Positions 25,487 to 31,305 of a stretch of 31,629 nt of DNA are shown in pieces. Under the pieces are notes generated by a model. That model was given only the letters and a program-made list of their open reading frames with translations. It was not told where the DNA came from and searched no databases. The DNA is taken from positions 1 through 31,629 of the forward strand of contig DPBR01000037.1 in assembly GCA_003516865.1 (NCBI GenBank), given 5' to 3'. The DNA comes from Oscillospiraceae bacterium (GTDB lineage: Bacteria > Bacillota > Clostridia > Oscillospirales > Ruminococcaceae). The translations under genes and the position numbers were made by a program. How positions within the stretch are numbered: position 1 is the stretch's first letter; every line of letters begins with the position of its first letter.

Positions 25487-28400
25487 ATGTCCGTAAAATC
25501 ACGAGAAGAAAGAGAACGCGAGGTTCGCGAACAGTATGACGAGATTACCGATAAGCTGTTTTCCGACCGCGCCGCGCTCAAAGATTTTCTTTCTTTTTCA
25601 GGCACGCACTATAAGCTGCCGTCAGAACACACGATGATGATTTTCCTGTCAAATCCGAACGCGAAAATGGTGACGGATTACGATACTTGGCAAAAGCTCG
25701 GCAGACAGGTCAAGCACGGGAAAAATTCCATCGCGGCGTTTGAAAACGGCAGGCTAAAGCATTATTTCGACATTTCGCAGACGTATGGAAAGAACGTAAA
25801 ATCGCGTTGGCTTATTGATATAACAAACGCGAAAAAGCTTCTGGAGCAGATTTCCGCGAGAGAAGCGCGCGATTTCGGCAGCCTGACGAACTGCATTGAC
25901 TTCCTTTCCGACCGTCAGAGCGGCGCGAATTTCGCAGCGCTTGCGGAAACGCTCAATATTCCCGCCGAGCAAAGACGCGGGTTCTACAATTCAGCGCGGA
26001 CGATGGTAAGGGCGGTTGTCGCGGCGCGCTGCTGTTACCACAGCAAATTCAATTACAAAAGCGCCGACGCGCTCGACCTTTCGGCTGTCGATATGCTGAA
26101 AAATAAGGCTGAGCTTGAAAAACTGCTCGAATATGTACAGAAAAACGCGAAAGCGGTTCTGCTTTCGATTGAAAAAGATATCACCGAAATTCAAAGGAGG
26201 GCTATTTATGAAAGAGGAAATCAAGCAGATTTGGTGCGAGGAGGACAAGATGTTCTACCCCGAAATCAAGGAGGAGAACGGCAGGAGGTATCGGCTCGAC
26301 CCGCAGACGTTCGTGTATCTGGAGGAGCTGTCGCTCGGTCTGACGGACGAGGAGCAGGAGCTGATGAGCAAGCCGATAGGGTTCTTCGGCAGGAAGTGGC
26401 AGGAGTTTATGGAGGAGAATTATCCTCTGGACATTCCGGGGCTGAAGGGCAGAATGTTGTGGGAGCTGATACCGAGGCAGATAGACAAGGAAGCCGAGGA
26501 AATGGCGTGGAATTTGGAGCAGGAGTACGCGAAGAACAATCCTCGTCCGCACACGTTTCTCGAAATAGCGCAGTGGGAGAAGATGAAGTCGCTCGAAGTC
26601 AATCACAGAGTGATGACGGAAATCGTCCTCAAACAGCGCGGATAAACAATTCGGCAGAAGCTGACAAGGCTCCTGCCGATTTTGTTTCAGAAAAGAGTTT
26701 CGCGGAACAGGTGGACGCAAGTCTGAACGGCACTCTGCCCTTTTACACAAGCCTCAAAGTCTGCGATACACCGAAAATTCTGCTCGATATCGGCTGCGAA
26801 CAGCTCCCTATGCTTTATACGCAGAAGCACCTTAGAAATGCGGTTAAGCCGACAGACGAGAAAAATCATCAACACGGGCTTGAAGTTGAGCAGATAAAAA
26901 AGCTGCCAAATCTTCTTTCCGGTCCTGTTATGGTTTTCGACTCTCCAAACCGTAAAGATAGCGTCATCGTAGTTACTTCGGAGGTTGACAAAGAGAATAA
27001 TCCCATAATTGCAAGCATTAAGCCGAACGGAAGCGGAAGATATGAGATTGAGGAAATCAGCTCAAATTTCATCACAAGTGTGTATGGAAGAAACAATTTT
27101 CCCGAATACTTCAAAAAAATTGTTCAAACCGACAGTCTTCTTTTTTGCGATAAAAAGAAAAGCCAAGAGATGTTTGAGAGATGGGGAGAACAATACTCCG
27201 AATTAACAAACACTCTTGACTTCAATATTATTATACACCAAAGCTGGAATATTGTCAAGGGGTTTGAAGAAAAAATTTCCGAGGACAGGCAGAATTTTGA
27301 GCAGATTACCCTCGACAGCGCCCCCGAACGTGCTACATATAGCACAATTCCCGCCGAATTTGACGAATTTCCGACAATAACCTGCGATTGGAGTGAGAGC
27401 GAGGTTTTTGAGGACGGCAAAACCTACTCCGTGCTTGAATTTGACGAGCTTATGAAACGCGCCGACAGCGATTGGATGGCGGCGCGAAAGAAGGAGCGGG
27501 ATAGCTATGGCGAGGCTTATGAGGCAATAAAAAACGGCGAAATTTTTGGCAATCATCAGGGATATGCGAAAACGAAATTTACCGTCAATCTCCCGAACGG
27601 CGACAAGATAACCGAACGTCAGGACATCGGCGACGGGTACGGCGGCGTGATAGATTTTCTTTCTCAGTATGGGAAATATAACGCTGTTTCGGATTTGCTC
27701 AGAGCGACTGCCGAGATTGAGAAAATCCGAGCTGCTAAAAAAAATCTGCTTAGCGAAACGGATTTAGAAATGCTCAACTCCATTGAGCCGCGCAGTGCTA
27801 CATTTAGCACAATTCCCGCCGAGCCGCAGGAAAAGCACGATTTTCGCATAACCGAGGATACCGAACTCGGTGCGGGAGGTGCAAAGACAAAGTTTGCCGC
27901 CAACATCGCCGCTATCCGAACTCTGAAAGCGATTGAAAGCGAAAACCGCCTTGCTTCTCCCGATGAACAGCAAATTCTCGCGAAATATGTCGGTTGGGGC
28001 GGTCTTTCTCAGGCGTTCGACAGCGGAAACGGCGCTTGGACGAACGAATATAAACAGCTGCGCGCGCTGCTTACGGACGATGAGTACAAGGCGGCTGCGG
28101 AAAGCACGCTGAACGCGCATTACACCTCGCCCGAGGTTATCGGCGCGATGTACAAGGCGCTCGATAATTTCGGCTTTGAAAGCGGCAACGTGCTTGAACC
28201 CTCGATGGGCGTGGGCAACTTTTTCGGCTGCCTGCCCGAAAAAATGCGCGGAAGCAAGCTCTACGGCGTGGAGCTTGACGACATTACGGGACGTATCGCG
28301 AAGCAGCTCTACCAGACGGCGGATATTCAAATCAACGGCTTCGAGAAAACCGACTTCCCCGACAATTTCTTTGACGCGGCAATCGGAAACGTGCCGTTCG

Positions 28401-28903
28401 GGAACTACGGCGTTTCAGACGCGCGTTATAATAAGGAAAATTTTCTCGTTCACGACTACTTTTTCGCGAAAACGCTCGATAAAGTCGCGCCGGGCGGCGT
28501 TGTCGCGTTCATCACCTCAAAAGGAACGCTCGACAAGGTAAACCCGAAAGTGCGTGAATACCTCGCGAAACGCGCGGATTTAATCGGCGCAATTCGCCTG
28601 CCGAACAACGCTTTTAAGGGCGCGAACACCGAGGTTACCTCGGATATAATCTTCCTGCAGAAGCGCGAAAAAATGGCGGTTGAGCTGCCCGATTGGTGCT
28701 ATACCGCGAAAAATTCGGACGGAATAACCGTCAATCAGTATTTTATCGACAACCCCGAAATGGTTCTCGGCAAGCTTGAACTCGCTTCGGGACAGTTCGG
28801 ACAGGAAGTCACCTGTTCGCCTATCGAGAGTGAAAAGCTTTCCGAGCAGCTTGACCGAGCTGTTTCAAGGCTTCGCGAGCGCCGAGGACATAAAAGACCT
28901 TGA
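25487..28903 (+). CDS. Truncated polyvalent protein of a conjugative element
   Basis: An 1138-residue remnant of the very large multi-domain proteins that conjugative elements carry into recipients. Residues about 30-230 look like the ArdC N-terminal ssDNA-binding region (KLPSEHTMMIFLSNPNA, YDTWQKLGRQVKHGK). Residues 241-387 are a Gly/Arg/Glu-rich linker that overlaps tnpV in another frame. About 395-545 resemble a phage MuF C-terminal nuclease-like domain (LPNLLSGPVMVFDS). About 690-735 resemble a small polyvalent-associated domain (DIGDGYGGVIDFLSQYGKY). About 785-1090 are an N6-adenine methylase with PSMGVGNFF (near 905) and NVPFGNYG (near 968). Full-length relatives continue into a SNF2-type helicase; here the frame ends soon after the methylase. 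The start is supported by AGGAGG at 25477-25482. Whether the truncated protein works is unknown. Confidence 0.75.
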   Translation: MSVKSREEREREVREQYDEITDKLFSDRAALKDFLSFSGTHYKLPSEHTMMIFLSNPNAKMVTDYDTWQKLGRQVKHGKNSIAAFENGRLKHYFDISQTYGKNVKSRWLIDITNAKKLLEQISAREARDFGSLTNCIDFLSDRQSGANFAALAETLNIPAEQRRGFYNSARTMVRAVVAARCCYHSKFNYKSADALDLSAVDMLKNKAELEKLLEYVQKNAKAVLLSIEKDITEIQRRAIYERGNQADLVRGGQDVLPRNQGGERQEVSARPADVRVSGGAVARSDGRGAGADEQADRVLRQEVAGVYGGELSSGHSGAEGQNVVGADTEADRQGSRGNGVEFGAGVREEQSSSAHVSRNSAVGEDEVARSQSQSDDGNRPQTARINNSAEADKAPADFVSEKSFAEQVDASLNGTLPFYTSLKVCDTPKILLDIGCEQLPMLYTQKHLRNAVKPTDEKNHQHGLEVEQIKKLPNLLSGPVMVFDSPNRKDSVIVVTSEVDKENNPIIASIKPNGSGRYEIEEISSNFITSVYGRNNFPEYFKKIVQTDSLLFCDKKKSQEMFERWGEQYSELTNTLDFNIIIHQSWNIVKGFEEKISEDRQNFEQITLDSAPERATYSTIPAEFDEFPTITCDWSESEVFEDGKTYSVLEFDELMKRADSDWMAARKKERDSYGEAYEAIKNGEIFGNHQGYAKTKFTVNLPNGDKITERQDIGDGYGGVIDFLSQYGKYNAVSDLLRATAEIEKIRAAKKNLLSETDLEMLNSIEPRSATFSTIPAEPQEKHDFRITEDTELGAGGAKTKFAANIAAIRTLKAIESENRLASPDEQQILAKYVGWGGLSQAFDSGNGAWTNEYKQLRALLTDDEYKAAAESTLNAHYTSPEVIGAMYKALDNFGFESGNVLEPSMGVGNFFGCLPEKMRGSKLYGVELDDITGRIAKQLYQTADIQINGFEKTDFPDNFFDAAIGNVPFGNYGVSDARYNKENFLVHDYFFAKTLDKVAPGGVVAFITSKGTLDKVNPKVREYLAKRADLIGAIRLPNNAFKGANTEVTSDIIFLQKREKMAVELPDWCYTAKNSDGITVNQYFIDNPEMVLGKLELASGQFGQEVTCSPIESEKLSEQLDRAVSRLRERRGHKRP
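26208..26645 (+). CDS. tnpV: TnpV-like transposon protein nested in the polyvalent gene
   Basis: A 145-residue frame lying wholly inside the polyvalent gene, shifted by +1. It has its own ATG and a perfect AAAGGAGG at 26193-26200. The pattern resembles TnpV: an aromatic/acidic N-terminus (IKQIWCEEDKMFYPEI), KPIGFFGRKWQEF (55-67), QIDKEAEEM (91-99) and WEKMKSLE...EIVL near the end. TnpV proteins occur on Tn4451-type and related clostridial elements; their role is not established. Codons end mostly in G or C (GAG, CTG, AAG, AGG), unlike neighbours that favour GAA, AAA and CTT. Either it inserted and left the outer frame open, or this linker has always been read in two frames. If it is not translated, the similarity would be hard to explain. 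Confidence 0.65.
   Translation: MKEEIKQIWCEEDKMFYPEIKEENGRRYRLDPQTFVYLEELSLGLTDEEQELMSKPIGFFGRKWQEFMEENYPLDIPGLKGRMLWELIPRQIDKEAEEMAWNLEQEYAKNNPRPHTFLEIAQWEKMKSLEVNHRVMTEIVLKQRG
27330..27345. repeat. Dispersed palindrome, copy b (in coding frame)
   Basis: GTGCTACATATAGCAC, a perfect GTGCTA/TAGCAC inverted repeat around CATA, inside the polyvalent gene. With its right flank AATTCCCGCCGA it encodes ATYSTIPAE. Confidence 0.8.
27795..27810. repeat. Dispersed palindrome, copy c (in coding frame)
   Basis: GTGCTACATTTAGCAC, again in the polyvalent gene and in the same reading phase as copy b. It is followed by the same AATTCCCGCCGA, giving ATFSTIPAE. The two coding copies share 27 of 28 bases. Confidence 0.8.
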
Positions 28904-29099
28904 AACGCGGCTCCGGCTCTCCCCCACTTACATCGGTTCGATTAAATTCGAAATCTCCGAGGAACAGTTGAAGCTGAATAAAATCTCGGAGCTTATCCGA
29001 ATGTATGAAAAGATTATCGAGGGCAATTACATCGACAATCTCATCGCCGCCGAACGCGAACGCAAAGCGCGTGATGAAAGTCAAATGCGAAAGAAATAA
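28860..29099 (+). pseudogene. C-terminal remnant of an unidentified element gene
   Basis: An open stretch in a different frame from the polyvalent gene, overlapping its last 44 bases and running to a stop at 29097-29099. It encodes a charged, probably helical tail (LNKISELIRMYEKIIEGNYI, then AAERERKARDE). It has no start of its own with a ribosome site. The best reading is a deletion joint: the helicase half of the polyvalent gene has been lost and the end of another gene brought next to it. A single frameshift is also possible. Confidence 0.5.
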
Positions 29100-29105
29100 A
29101 AAGCC

Positions 29106-29131
29106 AAGTCCGAATTTTTCGGGCTTTTTTT
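29106..29131 (+). terminator. Intrinsic terminator
   Basis: AAGTCCGA pairs with TCGGGCTT (one G-T pair) over a five-base loop, followed by TTTTT. It ends the polyvalent transcript 7 bases after the remnant stop. Confidence 0.8.
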
Positions 29132-29192
29132 GTGCAGTTTTTTGCAGTTGAGTTTGATTTATAATCAAGAAAAAAAGAAAGAGGTATAAATT

Positions 29193-30473
29193 ATGAACGC
29201 GATATTTCAATTGATGAACCCGAACAATACCGTTTCCGTGAACCGTCCTCTCGCGCACGCAATCGGGCTTTCCGAAGCTGTCGTTTACGGCGCGCTGATA
29301 TCCAAATTTTACTATTACTCCGAGCGCAAAATGACCGATAACGGTTGGTTTTACTCGACCGCGCCGGACTTGCAGGAAAGCACGGCGCTCTCCGAAAAGC
29401 AGCAAAAGCGCTGCGTTGACGCGCTGGTTAAAGCGGGACTTATTCGCTGCGAGCTGCGTGGAATGCCTGCGAAACGCAGCTTTTACATAATCGACGATAT
29501 CGCGGTTATCCAAGCTCTGATTGCCGAGGGCGAGGAAAAAATGCGTGAAATCAAGCCGTCGGCAACAGAAAAATATGAGCGCAAACGCAAGTCCGAGAAC
29601 ACCGAGCCGAACGAAAGCACAAAGAGAATGAACGATTTTCTCGCGGCAGCGTTTGGAACAAGTTTATCTGAAGAAGAAAACAGCAACTGCGAAATTCCGC
29701 ATAACAGCGCCGTTTCTCCCTGCTCCGACAAAATGGCGGAGCAAGCTCCGACAGAAGAGCCGTCCTTGCTCCGCCAAAAGGTAGGAGCAAGCTCCGACCC
29801 AACGGCTGAGCAACACTTTATTAAAACTAAAGAGAATAAACTAAATATAAAAAATCCTATCAATCAATCTTCCTGCGCGGATAGGATTGATGAGATTGAC
29901 GGCGAAAATCGTAATAATCGCGAAGAATACGAGCAGCTTGTCCGCGAGAACATCGAATACGACTGCTTTAATCCAGAAAAGCAGCGGGAGCTTGATGAAA
30001 TTGTGTCGATAATGGTTGACGTTATCTGTTCAAGCAAGCCGACTGTTCGCGTGAACGGCGAGGAAGTCCCGCAAAGCGTTGTGAAATCCGTGTTCCTTAA
30101 GCTGAACGAGAGCCATATCGAGTACGTTTTGTCCGCACTGAAAAAGAATACAAGCGAAATCCGCAATATCCGAAATTACATCATAACGGCGCTCTACAAC
30201 GCGCCTTCGACAATTTCGAGCTACTATCAGGCGGAGGTGAACTATGACTTGTTCGGAAAATACACGACAGACAATGTTGAGAACACCTCAAATTCAAGCG
30301 CTAGTGCCGCCGGAAACGTTTATTATCGTTCAAACGTCAAACTCATACTCCAAAGGCGCAAGCTCAATTACAGCTCATTCTGCGCGCTGTCTGATGTGAG
30401 AGCGACAATAAATTTGTGCTGCATATATCACATTTTCTTTTTCGGTTCAGAAAGGAGTTTTTATGTTTTATAA
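29193..30473 (+). CDS. Rep-like protein with N-terminal wHTH and DUF6017-type domain
   Basis: Probable replication-initiation or organiser protein of the mobile element, 426 residues. The N-terminus (about 1-110) is a winged-helix domain (IGLSEAVVYGALISKFYYY, STALSEKQQKRCVDALVKAG). The middle (about 120-240) is polar and variable, with repeated DNA (29738-29798). Residues about 242-355 match the DUF6017 pattern I recall from clostridial conjugative elements (EIVSIMVDVICSSKPTVRVN, IRNYIITALYNAPSTISSYY). The last 70 residues after NYDLFG look unrelated to the family, overlap a separate small frame (30244-30399), and run 11 bases into the xre gene, so the original stop may have been lost. A -10 at 29160-29165 has no good -35. 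Confidence 0.7.
   Translation: MNAIFQLMNPNNTVSVNRPLAHAIGLSEAVVYGALISKFYYYSERKMTDNGWFYSTAPDLQESTALSEKQQKRCVDALVKAGLIRCELRGMPAKRSFYIIDDIAVIQALIAEGEEKMREIKPSATEKYERKRKSENTEPNESTKRMNDFLAAAFGTSLSEEENSNCEIPHNSAVSPCSDKMAEQAPTEEPSLLRQKVGASSDPTAEQHFIKTKENKLNIKNPINQSSCADRIDEIDGENRNNREEYEQLVRENIEYDCFNPEKQRELDEIVSIMVDVICSSKPTVRVNGEEVPQSVVKSVFLKLNESHIEYVLSALKKNTSEIRNIRNYIITALYNAPSTISSYYQAEVNYDLFGKYTTDNVENTSNSSASAAGNVYYRSNVKLILQRRKLNYSSFCALSDVRATINLCCIYHIFFFGSERSFYVL
29738..29798 (+). repeat. Repeated palindromic boxes within the rep-like gene
   Basis: GGAGCAAGCTCCGAC occurs at 29738-29752 and 29784-29798, 46 bases apart, with related TGCTCCGAC at 29721-29729 and TTGCTCCGCC at 29766-29775. The core GGAGCAAGCTCC is itself palindromic. 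Some Firmicutes theta plasmids keep their origin inside the rep gene, so these may be iteron-like sites; they could also be simple repeat growth in a variable linker. Confidence 0.5.
30244..30399 (+). CDS. Possible small protein of 51 residues
   Basis: A short frame with an excellent ribosome site (GGAGGTG at 30233-30239, then ATG) that overlaps the non-conserved 3' end of the rep-like gene in another frame. It begins MTCSENTRQTMLRTPQIQAL, continues with LVPPETFIIVQTSN and SKGASSITAHSARC, and stops at TGA 30397-30399. It reads more like real protein than the rep tail in the same DNA. The function is unknown; it may be the truncated start of a longer element protein. Confidence 0.45.
   Translation: MTCSENTRQTMLRTPQIQALVPPETFIIVQTSNSYSKGASSITAHSARCLM
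30416..30431. repeat. Dispersed palindrome, copy d, upstream of xre
   Basis: GTGCTGCATATATCAC, an imperfect copy 31 bases before the xre start codon. It overlaps a possible weak promoter (GCGACA at 30402-30407, 16 bases, TATATC at 30424-30429), so it could be an operator for the downstream regulator. Confidence 0.55.
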
Positions 30474-31041
30474 CCAGCTTATCAAGATATGCAATTTAAG
30501 AAACGTCAAGCCATCGCCTGTTCTTAAAAAATTAGGGCTTAGTTCAGTCAATCTGAAACGGTGGGAAAGCGGGTCAAATGTTAATTATGACACGCTGCAA
30601 AAGCTATCTGAATATTTTGATGTTCCTGTTGATTATTTCTTTGAAGATGATGTTAATAAACAGAACAAACACACAAACTTACTTAATAGCGCGATTTTTG
30701 AGCAACAAGGAAAAATTGGCGAGAAAATTAAGAAAATCCGAATTAAAAACTGCTTAACGCAAAAGCAACTTGGCATTTTAGTTGGATTTTCCGAAAGCAA
30801 CGCCGACATTCGTATAGCGCAGTACGAAAGCGGCACGCGCGTTCCCAAAGAGGAGCTGATGGAAAAGATTGCCGAGGTGCTGAACGTGACAATAGCAGAG
30901 CTTGTCGTGCCGGAGTTGATATGTCAATTGGAAAAACTCGGCTTTAAGCTCGCTATGTTCGATGATGAGCCGATTATTCGAGCAAATTCAGAAAACACGC
31001 AGCTGCGCGGAATAATGCTTGAATATATGGACAAAAAGTGA
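30463..31041 (+). CDS. XRE-family regulator with two helix-turn-helix domains
   Basis: A 192-residue DNA-binding protein with two Cro/C1-type domains in tandem. The first (about 5-63) includes PVLKKLGLSSVNLKRWESGS and DVPVDYFFEDD. The second (about 85-145) includes KNCLTQKQLGILVGFSE, IAQYESGTRVP and EVLNVTIAELV. The C-terminal 45 residues have no recognised domain. The start is ATG with AAAGGAG 5 bases before it. The gene is flanked on both sides by copies of the dispersed palindrome (30416 and 31045), which makes self-regulation and control of the toxin-antitoxin locus downstream worth considering. No peptidase or other sensor domain is visible. Confidence 0.85.
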   Translation: MFYNQLIKICNLRNVKPSPVLKKLGLSSVNLKRWESGSNVNYDTLQKLSEYFDVPVDYFFEDDVNKQNKHTNLLNSAIFEQQGKIGEKIKKIRIKNCLTQKQLGILVGFSESNADIRIAQYESGTRVPKEELMEKIAEVLNVTIAELVVPELICQLEKLGFKLAMFDDEPIIRANSENTQLRGIMLEYMDKK

Positions 31042-31044
31042 TTT

Positions 31045-31060
31045 GTGCTTTATGTAGCAC
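31045..31060. repeat. Dispersed palindrome, copy e, downstream of xre
   Basis: GTGCTTTATGTAGCAC, whose reverse complement differs from the consensus by one base. It starts 4 bases after the xre stop and is followed by GTTTTTC, so it may also serve as a weak terminator (GTGCT/AGCAC stem plus T-run). Confidence 0.65.
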
Positions 31061-31097
31061 GTTTTTCTTTTCAGTCGTGAAAAAGTGTGCAAGAGGG

Positions 31098-31126
31098 TTG
31101 ACAAAACAAGAATAATGGTGTATAAT
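31098..31126 (+). promoter_or_regulatory. Consensus promoter of the type III antitoxin RNA
   Basis: TTGACA (31098-31103), exactly 17 bases, TATAAT (31121-31126). Perfect consensus, as expected for an antitoxin RNA that must outnumber its toxin. Confidence 0.9.
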
Positions 31127-31131
31127 ATAAT

Positions 31132-31148
31132 TGATAGCAATGCTATCA
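31132..31148. promoter_or_regulatory. Inverted repeat at the antitoxin start site
   Basis: TGATAGCAATGCTATCA, a 7-base-pair inverted repeat around AAT, beginning 6 bases after the -10 box. It could be an operator at the transcription start or a 5' hairpin of the RNA. Confidence 0.6.
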
Positions 31149-31286
31149 TTAAATTTTTCTCGGCTCACCGATATGCGGAGTAAATAAATTGTCGGGTTCA
31201 AATGTTTCTCGGCTCACCGATATGCGGAGTAAACAAATTGTCGGGTTCAAATGTTTCAAGGCTCTGTTTTGCAGAGCCTTGTTTTA
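31133..31286 (+). ncRNA. Type III antitoxin RNA with two 49-base repeats (CptI-like)
   Basis: Between a consensus promoter and a terminator lie two head-to-tail repeats of 49 bases, 31156-31204 and 31205-31253, differing at one base (T/C at 31185 and 31234). Each contains CTCGGCTCACCGATATGCGG and ends GTCGGGTTCAAATG. Tandem repeats of this size directly before a ToxN-like gene, with a terminator between, are the defining layout of type III toxin-antitoxin loci. There the toxin cuts the RNA into repeat units that fold as pseudoknots and inhibit it. The cptIN family in gut Clostridia typically has about two repeats. No spacers separate the repeats, so it is not a CRISPR. Confidence 0.85.
31257..31286 (+). 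terminator. Terminator between antitoxin repeats and toxin gene
   Basis: CAAGGCTCTG (31257-31266) and CAGAGCCTTG (31272-31281) form a perfect 10-base-pair stem over a five-base loop, followed by TTTTA. In type III loci a leaky terminator here sets the ratio of antitoxin RNA to toxin mRNA. Confidence 0.85.
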
Positions 31287-31305
31287 TAGAAGTGGAAGGT
31301 TAATT

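Noticed and set aside
25487..28903. A complete restriction-modification methylase
   Set aside because: No restriction subunit or specificity protein is near; the methylase is embedded in a polyvalent-protein layout and the helicase part is missing.
31156..31253. The two 49-base direct repeats as a short CRISPR array
   Set aside because: The repeats are directly adjacent with no spacer and no cas genes are near; the promoter, terminator and toxin order fits a type III antitoxin.
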